From the NCBI RefSeq assembly GCF_018394055.1, contig NZ_CP074441.1, positions 1,116,001 through 1,180,000 of the forward strand: 64,000 bases of DNA, in the 5' to 3' direction. Position 1 is the stretch's first letter. Each line of letters starts with the position of its first letter. This stretch comes from Weissella ceti. Its GTDB lineage: Bacteria; Bacillota; Bacilli; Lactobacillales; Lactobacillaceae. Position numbers and translations under genes: made by a program. Below the pieces are notes generated by a model, which did not search any database, was not told the origin of the DNA, and saw only the letters and a program-made list of their open reading frames with translations. Positions 8,719 to 18,865 of this stretch are shown here, in pieces.

Positions 8719-9447
8719 TTAGGCCATCTTGATGTTGTCGCGGTTCTTCAACTTAGCTGATGAAGCAGCGTCAACGATAACTGTAACGTCCTTGTGCGCT
8801 TGCAAGGCACTTGCTGGCATGTCTTCAGTCATAGGACCTTCGATCATTGCAGCAACGGCGTCAGCCTTACCGGCACCGTAAGCAACCAACAAAATCTTCT
8901 TACCCTTCATGATGCTTCCAATTCCCATTGAGTAAGCTTCACGAGGAACATCGTTGATGTCTTCGAAGAAACGAGCGTTCGCTTCGATTGTTGATTCAGT
9001 CAAAGCAACCTTGTGAGTCAATTCGTCAAATGGAGTTCCTGGTTCGTTGAAACCGATGTGTCCGTTTGCTCCCAATCCCAACAATTGTAGGTTGATTGGC
9101 ATGTTGTCGATGATGTCTTCGTAACGCTTAACTTCAACTTCACCATCTTCAGCCAAACCATTTGGTACGTAGCTTTCGCGGAAAGGCTTCTTGTTAAACA
9201 AGTGTTGGTTCATGAAGAAACGGTAGCTTTGGTCGTTATCTCCTGACAATCCAACGTATTCATCCAAGTTAATTGACACCTTGTCTGAGAAGTCCAAGTC
9301 TGATGCAGTGATTGTATCGTAAATGCTGATAGGAGTTGATCCAGTAGCTAGTCCGAATACGTTCGCTCCGTTTTCCAAGGCATCCTTGAAAATGTCGAAT
9401 CCAACTTGTCCACCTTGAGCTTGGTCTTTAACTTCAATAATTTGCAT
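8719..9447 (-). CDS. nagB: Glucosamine-6-phosphate deaminase
   Basis: 242 residues, the short Firmicutes type lacking the allosteric C-terminal extension of the E. coli enzyme. It converts glucosamine-6-phosphate to fructose-6-phosphate and ammonia, letting amino sugars enter glycolysis. Motifs are GLATGSTP near residue 32 (phosphate loop), NLDEYVGL at about 60-67 with the catalytic Asp, and [14 protein letters not shown] at about 124-137 with the ring-opening His. A good GGAGG site precedes the ATG. It is a single-gene unit between its own terminator and a promoter that carries two GntR-type operators (9469-9511). nagA and the regulator are not in the window. Confidence 0.95.
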   Translation of the reverse strand: MQIIEVKDQAQGGQVGFDIFKDALENGANVFGLATGSTPISIYDTITASDLDFSDKVSINLDEYVGLSGDNDQSYRFFMNQHLFNKKPFRESYVPNGLAEDGEVEVKRYEDIIDNMPINLQLLGLGANGHIGFNEPGTPFDELTHKVALTESTIEANARFFEDINDVPREAYSMGIGSIMKGKKILLVAYGAGKADAVAAMIEGPMTEDMPASALQAHKDVTVIVDAASSAKLKNRDNIKMA

Positions 9448-9468
9448 AATTTGTTGCCTCCACGTTTT

Positions 9469-9511
9469 TTGGTATAGTCCAATTATAAACGAGTGGACTA
9501 GTCCAATTCAA
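9469..9511 (-). promoter_or_regulatory. nagB promoter with two NagR/YvoA-like operators
   Basis: On the minus strand TTGAAT (9506-9511), an 18-bp spacer and TATAAT (9482-9487) form a promoter. The palindrome TGGACTAGTCCA (9494-9505) fills the spacer, and TTGGACTATACCAA (9469-9482) sits just after the -10. Both resemble the dre sites bound by GntR-family NagR/YvoA, which dissociates on glucosamine-6-P or GlcNAc-6-P. Centres are 24 bp apart. Repression of nagB is inferred. Confidence 0.75.
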
Positions 9512-9573
9512 CCCTTTTATTTAAAATAATTTTATCTAATTTTTGAACCCTTGATTTGCTGGGAATTCAGGCA

Positions 9574-9616
9574 ATAAAAAAGCTGACCGTATTTTCAAAT
9601 ACAGTCAGCTTTTTAT
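9574..9616 (-). terminator. Intrinsic terminator of thrS
   Basis: A 16-bp near-perfect stem (AAAGCTGACTGTATTT with AAATACGGTCAGCTTT, one mismatch) around a 2-nt turn plus flanking A/T runs. It lies 25 nt after the thrS stop. Confidence 0.88.
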
Positions 9617-9640
9617 CATTCAATCATGAATGCGGTCGGA

Positions 9641-11617
9641 TTATTCTCCGATCATCGCCTTTTCAATCTTTTCTAGTGTTTGTGAGTGGCTTGCAATATC
9701 AGCCAACAAGTTTGCTTCGAATGTATCAACATTTTCTGCAACCATGTCCTTTGAACCGAAACGACGGATTGTAACTGAGTCGTTCTTCACTTCTTCATCA
9801 CCGATAACCAATGTGTATGGAATCTTTGATGTTTGTGCATCACGGATCAAGTAACCCATCTTTTCGTTACGGTCATCGTATGAAGCACGAATTCCTTGCA
9901 AGACCAAACGTTCCTTCAATGCTTCAGCGTATGAACCATGCGCTTCGCGGTTAACAGGAATGATACGTACTTGTTGTGGTGCCAACCATGTTGGGAAGGC
10001 TCCCTTGTACATTTCAGTTAGGTAAGCAGTGAAACGTTCCATTGTTGAGATGATTCCACGGTGAATCATAACAGGACGGTGCTTTTCACCATCGGCTCCA
10101 ACGTAGTTAACGTCGAAACGTTCTGGCAACAAGAAGTCCAATTGGATTGTTGATAGTGTTTCTTCACCACCCAAAGCAGTCTTGATTTGCACGTCCAACT
10201 TAGGTCCGTAGAACGCAGCTTCTCCTTCAGCTTCGAAGTAATCCAATTCCATATCGTCCATGGCAGTCTTCAACATGCGTTGTGCCTTTGACCACATTTC
10301 ATCATCATCGTAGTACTTTTCAGTGTTTTCAGGGTCACGGTATGACAAACGGAAACGGTAGTCTGTGATATCGAAGTCCTTGTAAACATCAACCATCAAA
10401 GTCAAAATCTTCTTGAATTCATCTTCGATTTGGTCAGGAGTAACGAATGTGTGTCCGTCGTTCAAAGTCATTTCACGTACACGTGACAAACCTGTTAGGG
10501 CTCCTGACTTTTCGTAACGGTGCATCATTCCCAATTCAGCCACACGGAATGGCAATTCACGGTATGAACGAGGCTTGTGCTTGTACACTTGGATGTGTGA
10601 AGGACAGTTCATTGGACGCAATTCTAGGAATTCGCCATCACCCATATCCATAGGTGGGAACATGTCATCACGGTAGTGATCCCAGTGACCTGATTGCTTG
10701 TACAAGTTCAAGTTTGACACAACCGGTGTGTACACGTGTTGGTATCCGTCAGCCAATTCACGGTCAACGATGTAACGTTCTAGTGTACGACGGATAGCGG
10801 CTCCGTTTGGCATCCAAACAGGCATTCCGGCTCCAACTTCTTGTGAAGTGAAGAATAATTCTTGGTCGGCACCAATCTTACGGTGGTCACGTTCCTTAGC
10901 TTCTTCACGACGCTTCATTTCTTCATCCAAATCAGCTTGTGTCCAGAACGCAGTTCCGTAGATACGTTGCAACATTGGGTTAGAAGATTGACCACGCCAG
11001 TATGCTCCAGCAACTGAAGTCAACTTGAAGACCTTAATCCAGCTAGTTGATGGTACAAGTCCACCACGGTCCAATTCAACGTGTTCACCTTGAACAGCGA
11101 TTGTGATTGGTTCGTCAGCTGGCAAGTCTTGGATCAATTCAACCTTATATGGGTCATCCTTGAACATGTCCAATGCTTCGTCACGTGAAATTTCACGAGA
11201 AACGATTGGCAAGTTTTCCGCAACAATCTTCTTCATCATCTTTTCGATTTCAGGGAATTGTTCTGCGGCGATTTGTCCATCAGCCTTATCAGTGTCGTAG
11301 TAGAAACCATTGTCGATGAATGGTCCTACACCAAAGTGTACGTTTGGGTATAGACGGTTGATGGCTTGTGCCAACAAATGAGATGCTGAGTGACGCAAAA
11401 TGTCCAATGCTTCTGGATCTGACTTTGTAATCAATGAGAATTCACCATCCTCAGTAATTGCATCGTTCATTCCAACATAACGTCCGTTCAACTTAGCTGA
11501 AACAGACTTCTTAGCCAATGACTTTGAAATCCCTTCGGCGATTGTTAATGGTGTTACGCCTGATTCAAATTCCTTAACGGCCCCATCAGGGAACGTCATC
11601 TTAACCATTTCTGCCAT
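9641..11617 (-). CDS. thrS: Threonyl-tRNA synthetase
   Basis: About 658 residues from the start at 11617 ([12 protein letters not shown]), which has TAAGGAGA just upstream; the longer open frame to 11722 would run into the T-box terminator and is not used. Domains in order: TGS (about 1-65), the editing domain with [10 protein letters not shown] (HxxxH) near residue 75, the class II core with motif 2 [18 protein letters not shown], the zinc ligands in [13 protein letters not shown] and MIHRGI, and the anticodon-binding domain (about 545-658). It charges tRNA-Thr. Expression is controlled by the T-box leader at 11618-11895. Confidence 0.96.
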   Translation of the reverse strand: MAEMVKMTFPDGAVKEFESGVTPLTIAEGISKSLAKKSVSAKLNGRYVGMNDAITEDGEFSLITKSDPEALDILRHSASHLLAQAINRLYPNVHFGVGPFIDNGFYYDTDKADGQIAAEQFPEIEKMMKKIVAENLPIVSREISRDEALDMFKDDPYKVELIQDLPADEPITIAVQGEHVELDRGGLVPSTSWIKVFKLTSVAGAYWRGQSSNPMLQRIYGTAFWTQADLDEEMKRREEAKERDHRKIGADQELFFTSQEVGAGMPVWMPNGAAIRRTLERYIVDRELADGYQHVYTPVVSNLNLYKQSGHWDHYRDDMFPPMDMGDGEFLELRPMNCPSHIQVYKHKPRSYRELPFRVAELGMMHRYEKSGALTGLSRVREMTLNDGHTFVTPDQIEDEFKKILTLMVDVYKDFDITDYRFRLSYRDPENTEKYYDDDEMWSKAQRMLKTAMDDMELDYFEAEGEAAFYGPKLDVQIKTALGGEETLSTIQLDFLLPERFDVNYVGADGEKHRPVMIHRGIISTMERFTAYLTEMYKGAFPTWLAPQQVRIIPVNREAHGSYAEALKERLVLQGIRASYDDRNEKMGYLIRDAQTSKIPYTLVIGDEEVKNDSVTIRRFGSKDMVAENVDTFEANLLADIASHSQTLEKIEKAMIGE

Positions 11618-11895
11618 GATAATCTCCTTAAATATATTGATATTAGTTTTTGTGCTTAGAAAACAAAAACGCCCCGTCACATAGTCTATATGTGACGGGA
11701 CGCCTTTCTCACGTGGTACCACCCGAATTCATCCACTTATGTGGACCTTAGGGCTCTTAACGCGAGCTCACGGAACTGGTTTGCCAGTTCACTTAGAAGG
11801 AGTATTTCAATTGACATGTGGCTCATTCACAACAACTAGAGCTCTCTGGACACATGCGATCAATCAAAACATATCTTCATCAACGTTTTCTAATG
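11618..11895 (-). ncRNA. T-box riboswitch leader of thrS
   Basis: The leader holds the T-box antiterminator sequence GGGTGGTACCACG (minus strand, around 11711-11724) followed by a strong terminator whose stem is GTCCCGTCACATAT/ATGTGACGGGGCGT with a U run (about 11655-11708). Further upstream are an AGAGAGC element (near 11840) and a possible Thr specifier ACT at 11801-11803. An extended -10, TGA-TACAAT, at 11901-11909 would start the RNA near 11895. Uncharged tRNA-Thr should stabilise the antiterminator and turn thrS on. The specifier assignment is tentative. Confidence 0.9.
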
Positions 11896-11931
11896 TCATT
11901 ATTGTATCAAATCCAACTTTAAAAAGAAAGC

Positions 11932-12390
11932 CTATGCTTGACTCTCTTTGCTAGCGATTAAATCAGCCACCATCTTGGTCAAAGCGACTTCATCATTCGC
12001 ATCTGGATTTAGATTAATCTTCACAGAGTCAGCCCCACGAGTTGCATTTGTTAACGCTAATTGCGTTTCAAAATCATCAACGGCTGTGCCAAAGTCATCC
12101 CCGTAAAAATCATCCCCTGAGCCAGCCACTGCATAATACAAACCAGTGAAATCTAAATCAGGTAAGTCTTCATAAAAGTCTAAGGCTTCTTCTGGCAATG
12201 ACCCTAGATCAAATGTATACGGAACAACAACTAGAAATTCAGTTTCTGCAGGGTTAATCGTCATTGCATCAACTAATGATAAATCTTCTTTAGTTGTTTC
12301 AATCCCAGCATTTTGAAATTGCGTCACAATGATATTAGCGACTGCTTCATTATTACCAGTAATTGTCGCAAACATAACGCGTGCTTTCAT
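11932..12390 (-). CDS. Flavodoxin
   Basis: About 152 residues. The N-terminal MFATITGNNEAVANII is the FMN phosphate loop (T-x-T-G-N-x-E pattern), and later loops VPYTFDLGSLPEEALDF and AGSGDDFYGDDFGTAVDDFE fit the other FMN contacts. A low-potential electron carrier. Start set at 12390 where GGAG lies 10 nt upstream; the in-frame ATG at 12408 overlaps that site. It follows mutL by 27 nt with no terminator between, so it is probably co-transcribed with mutS-mutL. Its redox partner is not evident. Confidence 0.88.
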   Translation of the reverse strand: MKARVMFATITGNNEAVANIIVTQFQNAGIETTKEDLSLVDAMTINPAETEFLVVVPYTFDLGSLPEEALDFYEDLPDLDFTGLYYAVAGSGDDFYGDDFGTAVDDFETQLALTNATRGADSVKINLNPDANDEVALTKMVADLIASKESQA

Positions 12391-12417
12391 GACGAAATCT
12401 CCTTTCAATCTTAAAAA

Positions 12418-14358
12418 TTAGAATGGGTGTTCATCGTATTCTGTCCAGCTCGTGTGGCTATCTTGAATACGCTTAAACATCTTTTCCACGTCCATCATTG
12501 ATAGTGTAACAACTGTCGGACGGCCATGTGGACAGTTATATGGATTTTCAGTTTCCGCTAATTGCGCAATTAAGCCACGGGCTTCAAAGTCATTCAAAGA
12601 CCAATTGGCTTTAATTGATCGCTTACAGGCCATCATAATCGCTGTCTTTTCACGGAACTTTTCCAGCGTTAAGTGTTCGTCGCGTAAATACCAGTCTAAC
12701 ATTTCACGTAGAGTTGATTCTTCTTGTCCTTTGACGAACCACCCTGGGTGTTCACGTAAAATAAAGGTATTTACACCAAACTCTTCTAATGTAATTCCAA
12801 GGCTATCTAATTCTTCTAAATGACCTTGTAGCTTTAGCGCATCTACTGCTGAAAATGATACCACAATGGGTACTAATAATTGTTGGCGTTCTAAGCCAGT
12901 TTGACCAATCTCAACACGGTACTTTTCATACTTGATACGTTCTTGGGCGGCGTGCTGGTCAATCATGTACAAGCCGGCCTCACCCTGCGCGAATAAGAAT
13001 GTACCATGCATTTGCCCAATATAACTAAGCTTCGGGAATGTTTCTTGCGTTTCCGCTTTATCTTCTTCCCACAATGTTTCTTGGGCCGCAACACCAACAA
13101 CTTGTGATTCATGTCCCGCGAAAGGACTCGCCTCAGTGCCACTATAGGTCGCTGAAAAGCTTCGTAAGTTATCTAATTCAGATTCATGGGCCACAGTGAT
13201 ACTTTCGACTGGTTCCTCATGATCAACTTTTGTGACTTCATCTGCTGATGTGGCAGCTTGTTTTTCAACCGCTTCCGCAACAGGTGTTTCCACAACTGGT
13301 TCACGTAGAGTTAGGTCTGCACCCAACACGGTTTGATTCATCAAATTATCTAACCCATCCGGAATCAAGTTTTCACGCGCCAATCTTTCAGCGATTGCTT
13401 CACGAACTAGATTAACTAACTCTGTTTCTTTTGATAAACGCACTTCATGCTTTTGTGGATGCACGTTCACGTCGACCAATAACGGATCCATTTGAATATC
13501 AATCACGGCAATTGGAAAACGACCAACCATTACCTTTGAGCCATACCCTTTGATAATGGCATTTGTTAATTGATAATTCTTTACATAACGACCATTAATT
13601 AAGACAGCCATGTAAGAACGATTGGCACGTGTTAATTCAGGCAATGATGTGTAGCCATTAATCTCAAAGTCATTATCTTTAGCTGTAAATTCAACCATCT
13701 TACGTGCTTGTTGCGTACCATAGATGGCCGCAATCACTTGCTGCAAATTGCCATTCCCAACTGTACGCATGATTTCTTTATCACCATGTCGTAGTCGTAA
13801 TGAGACTTCTGGATGACTCAATGCAATATGGTGCAAGACATCCGTGATTTGCGCTAATTCAGTTGATGGACTCTTTAGATACTTCAAACGTGCTGGCGTA
13901 TTAAAGAATAGATTTTTAACCGTAATATCCGTCCCTTGACGCGCACTGGCACTTGTATGTGATTCTAAAAGCCCACCTTTATACACAACTTGTGATCCTT
14001 GTGCACTATCAGCTTGCGCTGTTACCAATGTCACTTCACTAACAGAGGCAATTGATGGTAAAGCTTCACCACGAAAACCAAGTGAGTGAACACGGAAAAG
14101 ATCATGACGTGTTGCAATCTTAGAGGTCGCATGACGTAAAAATGCTGTTTCAACATCATCGTCAGCGATTCCTTGCCCATCATCAATCACACGAATTAAA
14201 TCTGTTCCCGCTGCTTCAACGAGTACATCAACTCGTGTTGCTTGCGCATCAATGGCGTTTTCAACCAATTCTTTTACGACTGACGCAGGTCGTTCAATTA
14301 CTTCACCAGCCGCAATTTGATTGGCCAACACATCCGACAGCGTTGCAATCTTTCCCAT
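12418..14358 (-). CDS. mutL: DNA mismatch repair endonuclease MutL
   Basis: 646 residues. The N-terminal GHKL ATPase shows ENAIDAQ (about 32-38), DDGQGI and GFRGEALPSIA; the transducer domain follows to about 330, then a Glu/Thr-rich linker (about 350-430). The C-terminal dimerisation domain keeps the nicking-endonuclease motif DQHAAQERIKYE at about 470, plus ACKRSIKAN and CPHGRP, which bind metal in the B. subtilis type. This is consistent with methyl-independent mismatch repair, in which MutL itself nicks the new strand. It starts 36 nt after mutS. Confidence 0.96.
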   Translation of the reverse strand: MGKIATLSDVLANQIAAGEVIERPASVVKELVENAIDAQATRVDVLVEAAGTDLIRVIDDGQGIADDDVETAFLRHATSKIATRHDLFRVHSLGFRGEALPSIASVSEVTLVTAQADSAQGSQVVYKGGLLESHTSASARQGTDITVKNLFFNTPARLKYLKSPSTELAQITDVLHHIALSHPEVSLRLRHGDKEIMRTVGNGNLQQVIAAIYGTQQARKMVEFTAKDNDFEINGYTSLPELTRANRSYMAVLINGRYVKNYQLTNAIIKGYGSKVMVGRFPIAVIDIQMDPLLVDVNVHPQKHEVRLSKETELVNLVREAIAERLARENLIPDGLDNLMNQTVLGADLTLREPVVETPVAEAVEKQAATSADEVTKVDHEEPVESITVAHESELDNLRSFSATYSGTEASPFAGHESQVVGVAAQETLWEEDKAETQETFPKLSYIGQMHGTFLFAQGEAGLYMIDQHAAQERIKYEKYRVEIGQTGLERQQLLVPIVVSFSAVDALKLQGHLEELDSLGITLEEFGVNTFILREHPGWFVKGQEESTLREMLDWYLRDEHLTLEKFREKTAIMMACKRSIKANWSLNDFEARGLIAQLAETENPYNCPHGRPTVVTLSMMDVEKMFKRIQDSHTSWTEYDEHPF

Positions 14359-14394
14359 TGTATCCCCTCCTCAAGTTTCCATTTACTTATCACT

Positions 14395-17055
14395 TTATTT
14401 TAACTTAGCTTGCCATTCATTTAACTTAATCAGCGCTTGCAATGGTGTTAAGTCAGCTAAGTTCATTGCTTTCACTTCATCTAGCACACCTTGTGTATCT
14501 GCATCGGGCATCGCAAACAAGTCTAATTGTGCATCTTGTTCCACGGTTTCTTCGACAGCTGTCTCAACGATTGGTGCAATTACTTCTGGTTCAGCAGTGA
14601 CTACTTGCTCTGTCACTGGTTCGTGAATTGGTAAGTTAGCTGATGGTTCATGTAATGAAGCAATCGTCACATCTTCACTAGCTTCTAGAGTTGCCAAGAT
14701 GTCACTTGCACGTGTAATCAACGTATCAGGTAGCCCCGCTAACTTCGCGACGTTAATTCCATAACTTTGATCAGCTGGTCCCGCCAAAATTTTGTGTGAG
14801 AAAATCAATTCGCCATTCTCTTCAGTTGCACCAACGTGAATATTCTTCAAGTGTTCTAGTTCAGTATCTAGACTTGTTAATTCATGGTAGTGCGTTGAGA
14901 ACAATGTCTTGGCCTTGGTGTGTGCATGTACATGCTCAATAATCGCTTGTGCCAATGCCATTCCGTCATACGTTGCTGTTCCACGTCCTAATTCATCAAA
15001 TAGGATCAATGAATGTGGGGTCGCGTTTTGCAAGGCCGTATTGGCTTCAGCCATTTCAACCATGAACGTTGAGTTACCGGAAATTAAATCATCGGCCGCT
15101 CCAATACGCGTAAAGATTTGATCAAAAATTGGCAACGTTGCACTTTCAGCTGGTACGAACGATCCAATTTGTGCCATCACAACAGTTAAAGCAAGTTGAC
15201 GCATGTATGTTGACTTACCAGACATATTTGGTCCAGTGATCAACAAAATGGTCTCATCTTCACTCATTGTAATATCGTTAGCAACATAGCTTTGGTGTCC
15301 CAATACTTTTTCAACCACTGGATGACGACCATTCTTGATATTCAAGATTTGCTTATCTGCCAAGTTAGGACGCACAAAATCATAACGTTCTGCAACATCA
15401 GCCAATGCTTGTAGAACGTCCAACTCAGCCAATGCAGCCGCTAGTTTTTGCAAACGTGTAATATTCGCCTTAATTGTTTCTCGGACTTCACTAAACAATT
15501 GGTATTCTAATTCGCTAGACTTTGTCTCAGCTTCTAGAATTAATTGTTCGTGTTCCTTCAATTCAGGTGTAATAAAACGTTCAGCGTTAACCAATGTTTG
15601 CTTACGTGTGTAACGATCTGCTTCAAGTCGATCAATGTTAGCCTTTGTCACTTCAATGTAGTAACCAAAGACCTTATTGTAACCAATCTTAAGTGAATTA
15701 ATCCCTGTTACTTCACGTTCACGTGCTTCAAGATCAGCCAACCATTGCTTACCATTTTGTAGTACATCACGGTATTCATCTAATTGTGCATTGTAGCCAT
15801 CACGAATCACGCCACCATCTTTCAAACCAATTGGTGGTTCTTCAATGATTGCTTCACTAATTAATGTTTCTAGGTCAGCGACTGGATCAAGTTGTTGGGC
15901 AAAGTTACCAAAAATCGCTGCGTCCATCGTACGTAGACTATCCAGCAACAATGGTACTTGACGTAATGAATTACGTAGTTGTAATAAGTCACGCCCATTG
16001 GCGGTTCCATACGCAACACGTCCGGCAAGACGTTCCAAGTCATAGACCTGCTTCAAGCCATCTTGAATTTGGGCGCGATTGAAGAAGTCCGCCACAAAGC
16101 CACCAATTTTATCGTAACGAAGGGCCAAGGTTGGCTTATCTAGTAATGGTTGCTCTAACCATTGCTTCAATAAACGACCACCCATGGCTGTTTTCGTTTC
16201 ATCCAACAACCAGTAAAGCGTCCCACTACGTTGTCCCGTACGCAGATTCGTTGTTAGTTCCAAGTTCGCACGTGAGTTACGATCCAACTTTAGGTATTGC
16301 GCTAATTCATAACTAGCCGCAATTTTCAAATGATCAAGGGCACGCTTTTGAGTTGTAAATAAGTACGCCAACAAAATCTCAGTTGCAGCCTTTTCTACTT
16401 CAACTGCCAAGTTTTGTGTTAAGTATGAAATCTCAGCATTGGCATCAGTCTTTTCTTGATGTGATGTCAAAATACCAAGGTTCGTTAGGTTTGCTTGGAA
16501 ATCGTCTGGTAATGGTCCGTCAGTAACAATTTCTTTTGTTTCTAAACGACTCAACTCATTCAAGACATTATTTAATGACACAACCGTAGTAGCCTTCAGT
16601 TCACCAGTCGCTAAATCAGTATAGGCAAGCCCATATTGTTGTTGCGGGTTCATGGTTACACTGACTAGATAATTATTGTCTTTCGCATTATCTGCTGTGT
16701 CCTTCATACGTGTTCCTGGTGTCACCAATTGCACCACGTCACGCTTAACCATCCCCTCAGCTTCAGCGGCATCTTCTAATTGTTCCACAATCGCAACTTT
16801 ATACCCTTTATCAACCAAAATATCGATGTAATTCGCAGCTGCGTGATGTGGTACTCCAGCCATCGGAATTGGATTGTCTGATTTCTTGTTACGTTGTGTT
16901 AATGTCAATTCCAGTAATTGAGAACCCAAGACGGCATCATCGTTGAATAGTTCATAAAAATCGCCTAAACGATAAAACAAAAAGGCATCCGGATATTGCG
17001 CCTTGATTTTGTTATATTGCTCCATCATCGGTGTAGTTTTTGCTTTTTGCACCAT
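14395..17055 (-). CDS. mutS: DNA mismatch repair ATPase MutS
   Basis: 886 residues. The mismatch-recognition motif F-x-E is in GDFYELF (31-37), and the core lever and clamp regions follow. The ATPase has Walker A GPNMSGKS at about 610, Walker [13 protein letters not shown] and the STHYHE motif. The C-terminal tail (about 790-850) is long and rich in Glu, Val and Pro, and holds QLDLF, a good match to the beta-clamp-binding motif QLxLF. A helix-turn-helix follows. It detects mispairs and recruits MutL. Promoter lies in the 78 nt between it and the DUF177 terminator. Confidence 0.97.
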   Translation of the reverse strand: MVQKAKTTPMMEQYNKIKAQYPDAFLFYRLGDFYELFNDDAVLGSQLLELTLTQRNKKSDNPIPMAGVPHHAAANYIDILVDKGYKVAIVEQLEDAAEAEGMVKRDVVQLVTPGTRMKDTADNAKDNNYLVSVTMNPQQQYGLAYTDLATGELKATTVVSLNNVLNELSRLETKEIVTDGPLPDDFQANLTNLGILTSHQEKTDANAEISYLTQNLAVEVEKAATEILLAYLFTTQKRALDHLKIAASYELAQYLKLDRNSRANLELTTNLRTGQRSGTLYWLLDETKTAMGGRLLKQWLEQPLLDKPTLALRYDKIGGFVADFFNRAQIQDGLKQVYDLERLAGRVAYGTANGRDLLQLRNSLRQVPLLLDSLRTMDAAIFGNFAQQLDPVADLETLISEAIIEEPPIGLKDGGVIRDGYNAQLDEYRDVLQNGKQWLADLEAREREVTGINSLKIGYNKVFGYYIEVTKANIDRLEADRYTRKQTLVNAERFITPELKEHEQLILEAETKSSELEYQLFSEVRETIKANITRLQKLAAALAELDVLQALADVAERYDFVRPNLADKQILNIKNGRHPVVEKVLGHQSYVANDITMSEDETILLITGPNMSGKSTYMRQLALTVVMAQIGSFVPAESATLPIFDQIFTRIGAADDLISGNSTFMVEMAEANTALQNATPHSLILFDELGRGTATYDGMALAQAIIEHVHAHTKAKTLFSTHYHELTSLDTELEHLKNIHVGATEENGELIFSHKILAGPADQSYGINVAKLAGLPDTLITRASDILATLEASEDVTIASLHEPSANLPIHEPVTEQVVTAEPEVIAPIVETAVEETVEQDAQLDLFAMPDADTQGVLDEVKAMNLADLTPLQALIKLNEWQAKLK

Positions 17056-17093
17056 CTTGTACCCTCCATTAATTTGCGCAAACTATGTGATTT

Positions 17094-17132
17094 AAAAAAC
17101 GCTCATTGGGGTTAGCCAATCAGCGTTTAGGT
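17094..17132 (-). terminator. Intrinsic terminator ending the yqeG-DUF177 operon
   Basis: AAACGCTGATTGG pairs with CCAATGAGCGTTT around a short loop (one internal mismatch), followed by a U run on the minus strand. It sits immediately after the DUF177 stop. Confidence 0.85.
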
Positions 17133-17675
17133 TTATTTGTCGCTGGCCTCTGCAAACAAGTCTGCCAATCCAGCTAATGGTGTGTTACTTTGCTCTTCAT
17201 CAGCCTTATTTTCGTAATCAGTTTCAGTCAATACTGCCCAATCCTGACCCGTTGGCATATCTTGTCCCTTTGCTTCTTCTTCAGTTAGCACTTGCAATGG
17301 AATGTTCACAACAATGTATTCTGCAATCGCTTCTTGGAAATCAATATCCTTTTCAACGACGACAACAGATTGTTCTTCTTCGTAGCGATCCATGTGTGTT
17401 GTGTCTTGAATGTACACTTCATCAATGTCAAAGCTTAGTGGTACTTCTACCAATTCCAATGAACGTGTTGAGGGTGTTGTCACCGTAACATTAACTGTTG
17501 CGTGGACAATGATATCATCACGATCTGCTTGTGTGAAACCTTTAACCTCAACTGGTGAAACATCCTTAACAACATTGTTAAAGTCACCTAGCAAACGGTC
17601 CTTCACATCAATTGTTTCAGTGAAGTTCTTAACTTCTTCACCGAAGTTTTGTAAATCAGAAAAACGCCATTTCAT
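17133..17675 (-). CDS. DUF177 (YceD/YlbN) family protein
   Basis: 180 residues. The N-terminal MKWRFSDLQ and the mid-region HATVNVTVTTPSTRSLELVEVPLSFDIDEVY fit DUF177, although the usual paired Cys residues of that family are replaced (TTPSTRSLE). In many Firmicutes and other bacteria DUF177 sits beside rpmF (ribosomal protein L32) and affects 23S rRNA accumulation; here no rpmF follows and a terminator does. It begins 2 nt after tmcAL, as last gene of the ribosome/NAD operon. C-terminal tail (about 150-180) is acidic. Confidence 0.8.
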   Translation of the reverse strand: MKWRFSDLQNFGEEVKNFTETIDVKDRLLGDFNNVVKDVSPVEVKGFTQADRDDIIVHATVNVTVTTPSTRSLELVEVPLSFDIDEVYIQDTTHMDRYEEEQSVVVVEKDIDFQEAIAEYIVVNIPLQVLTEEEAKGQDMPTGQDWAVLTETDYENKADEEQSNTPLAGLADLFAEASDK

Positions 17676-17677
17676 GA

Positions 17678-18847
17678 TTATGTCTCCTCATAAAAAATTG
17701 GTTGTCTGCGCACGTCTTGTGTGAAGTTTTGATAAACCTCATCAACAGCACAGTACTGATACAGTTGTCCTGCCCGGAAATCCAAACGCAGTAAGTGAGT
17801 CAAATCATCTTTACCCACTTTAGTTAGATTCGGTAAGGTAATCGATTCACGTTGTTGTTTCATATAACGTCGTCCCGTTTGATTACTGCCTAAGAGACGT
17901 AAGTACGGTTGTACTTGGTTCATCTCATCCTCAGTAATCTGTAACAACGTATATAACAAGGTACGTTGTAAACGCGCTTGTGTGTAACGCTTTGTTTTAA
18001 ATTCTGATTGGAAAGTTTCCCAATCAACATTTGGTTGTGTTTCAATTAGTCGCTTCAAACGGAAAGCTAGTCCATCATTTAATTGATAGATGTTTTCTAA
18101 TTGTTCAACTGGTGTTGTTAGCACTTTATACTTCAACAACGCAAACCATTTATCTGACCACACAGCGGTTTCTGGACCTTGCGCTAACCATTCTGCAGCT
18201 TGGGTAGAAGCATATTTCGATACATCTCCCGTTGCAGCACGTAAGGCAGTTGCACTCGCAATCTCACCAGTTGGTAGATTGGTATCGTGATAACCTGCTT
18301 GAATACGTTGAATTGGTGTCAAAGTCATTTCATCTGCCCACCCCAATTCAATGACAGCATTTGCATATGCAAAGCCTAACAAATCATTTGGAGTTTCTAG
18401 ACGAAAGCCAATGATTTCCTCAAGGACATCATTGAACTGTGTAGCATAGGTTTGCCGATAATCTTGCTTAAAATCTTGATTTTCTGCTAGTTGCTTGTGC
18501 GCTACTAACGCTAAATTCATAAAATCTAATTCAGCATGTTCAGCACCAAACACAACTTCACGAACACCAAGATCATGTAAGATCATCAAAGCACCTTTGG
18601 CGAATAAATGCGCAGGTTGTACCGCATACGCGAATGGTAGTTCATAAACTAAATCAACGCCACCTTGTAGCGCTAATTCAGTTCGTCGCCATTTATTAAA
18701 AATAGCTGGTTCGCCACGTTGGACAAAGTTACCACTCATCACAGCAACAACTAAATCTGCACCACTCACCTCACGAGCTTGTTGCGCGTGATAGGCGTGT
18801 CCATTATGGAAGGGATTATATTCAGTTATTAGACCAACTGCTTTCAT
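17678..18847 (-). CDS. tmcAL: tRNA(Met) cytidine acetate ligase (YlbM/TmcAL)
   Basis: About 389 residues. The nucleotidyltransferase fold begins with GLITEYNPFHNGHAYH, including the HxGH motif, and continues with VAVMSGNFVQRGEPA. SATALRAATG near 175-185 matches the second nucleotide-binding part. TmcAL uses ATP and acetate to form N4-acetylcytidine at the wobble position of elongator tRNA-Met. Start at 18847 (ATG, with GGAGG 7 nt upstream) is preferred over an in-frame GTG at 18853. It follows the methyltransferase gene by 18 nt and precedes DUF177 by 2 nt. Confidence 0.92.
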   Translation of the reverse strand: MKAVGLITEYNPFHNGHAYHAQQAREVSGADLVVAVMSGNFVQRGEPAIFNKWRRTELALQGGVDLVYELPFAYAVQPAHLFAKGALMILHDLGVREVVFGAEHAELDFMNLALVAHKQLAENQDFKQDYRQTYATQFNDVLEEIIGFRLETPNDLLGFAYANAVIELGWADEMTLTPIQRIQAGYHDTNLPTGEIASATALRAATGDVSKYASTQAAEWLAQGPETAVWSDKWFALLKYKVLTTPVEQLENIYQLNDGLAFRLKRLIETQPNVDWETFQSEFKTKRYTQARLQRTLLYTLLQITEDEMNQVQPYLRLLGSNQTGRRYMKQQRESITLPNLTKVGKDDLTHLLRLDFRAGQLYQYCAVDEVYQNFTQDVRRQPIFYEET

Positions 18848-18865
18848 AATCACACCTCCATACTA

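Noticed and set aside
11739-11954. Plus-strand open frame of 71 codons over the thrS leader
   Set aside because: It runs through the T-box stem I and the flavodoxin end; no ribosome-binding site, and the region is explained as structured RNA on the other strand.
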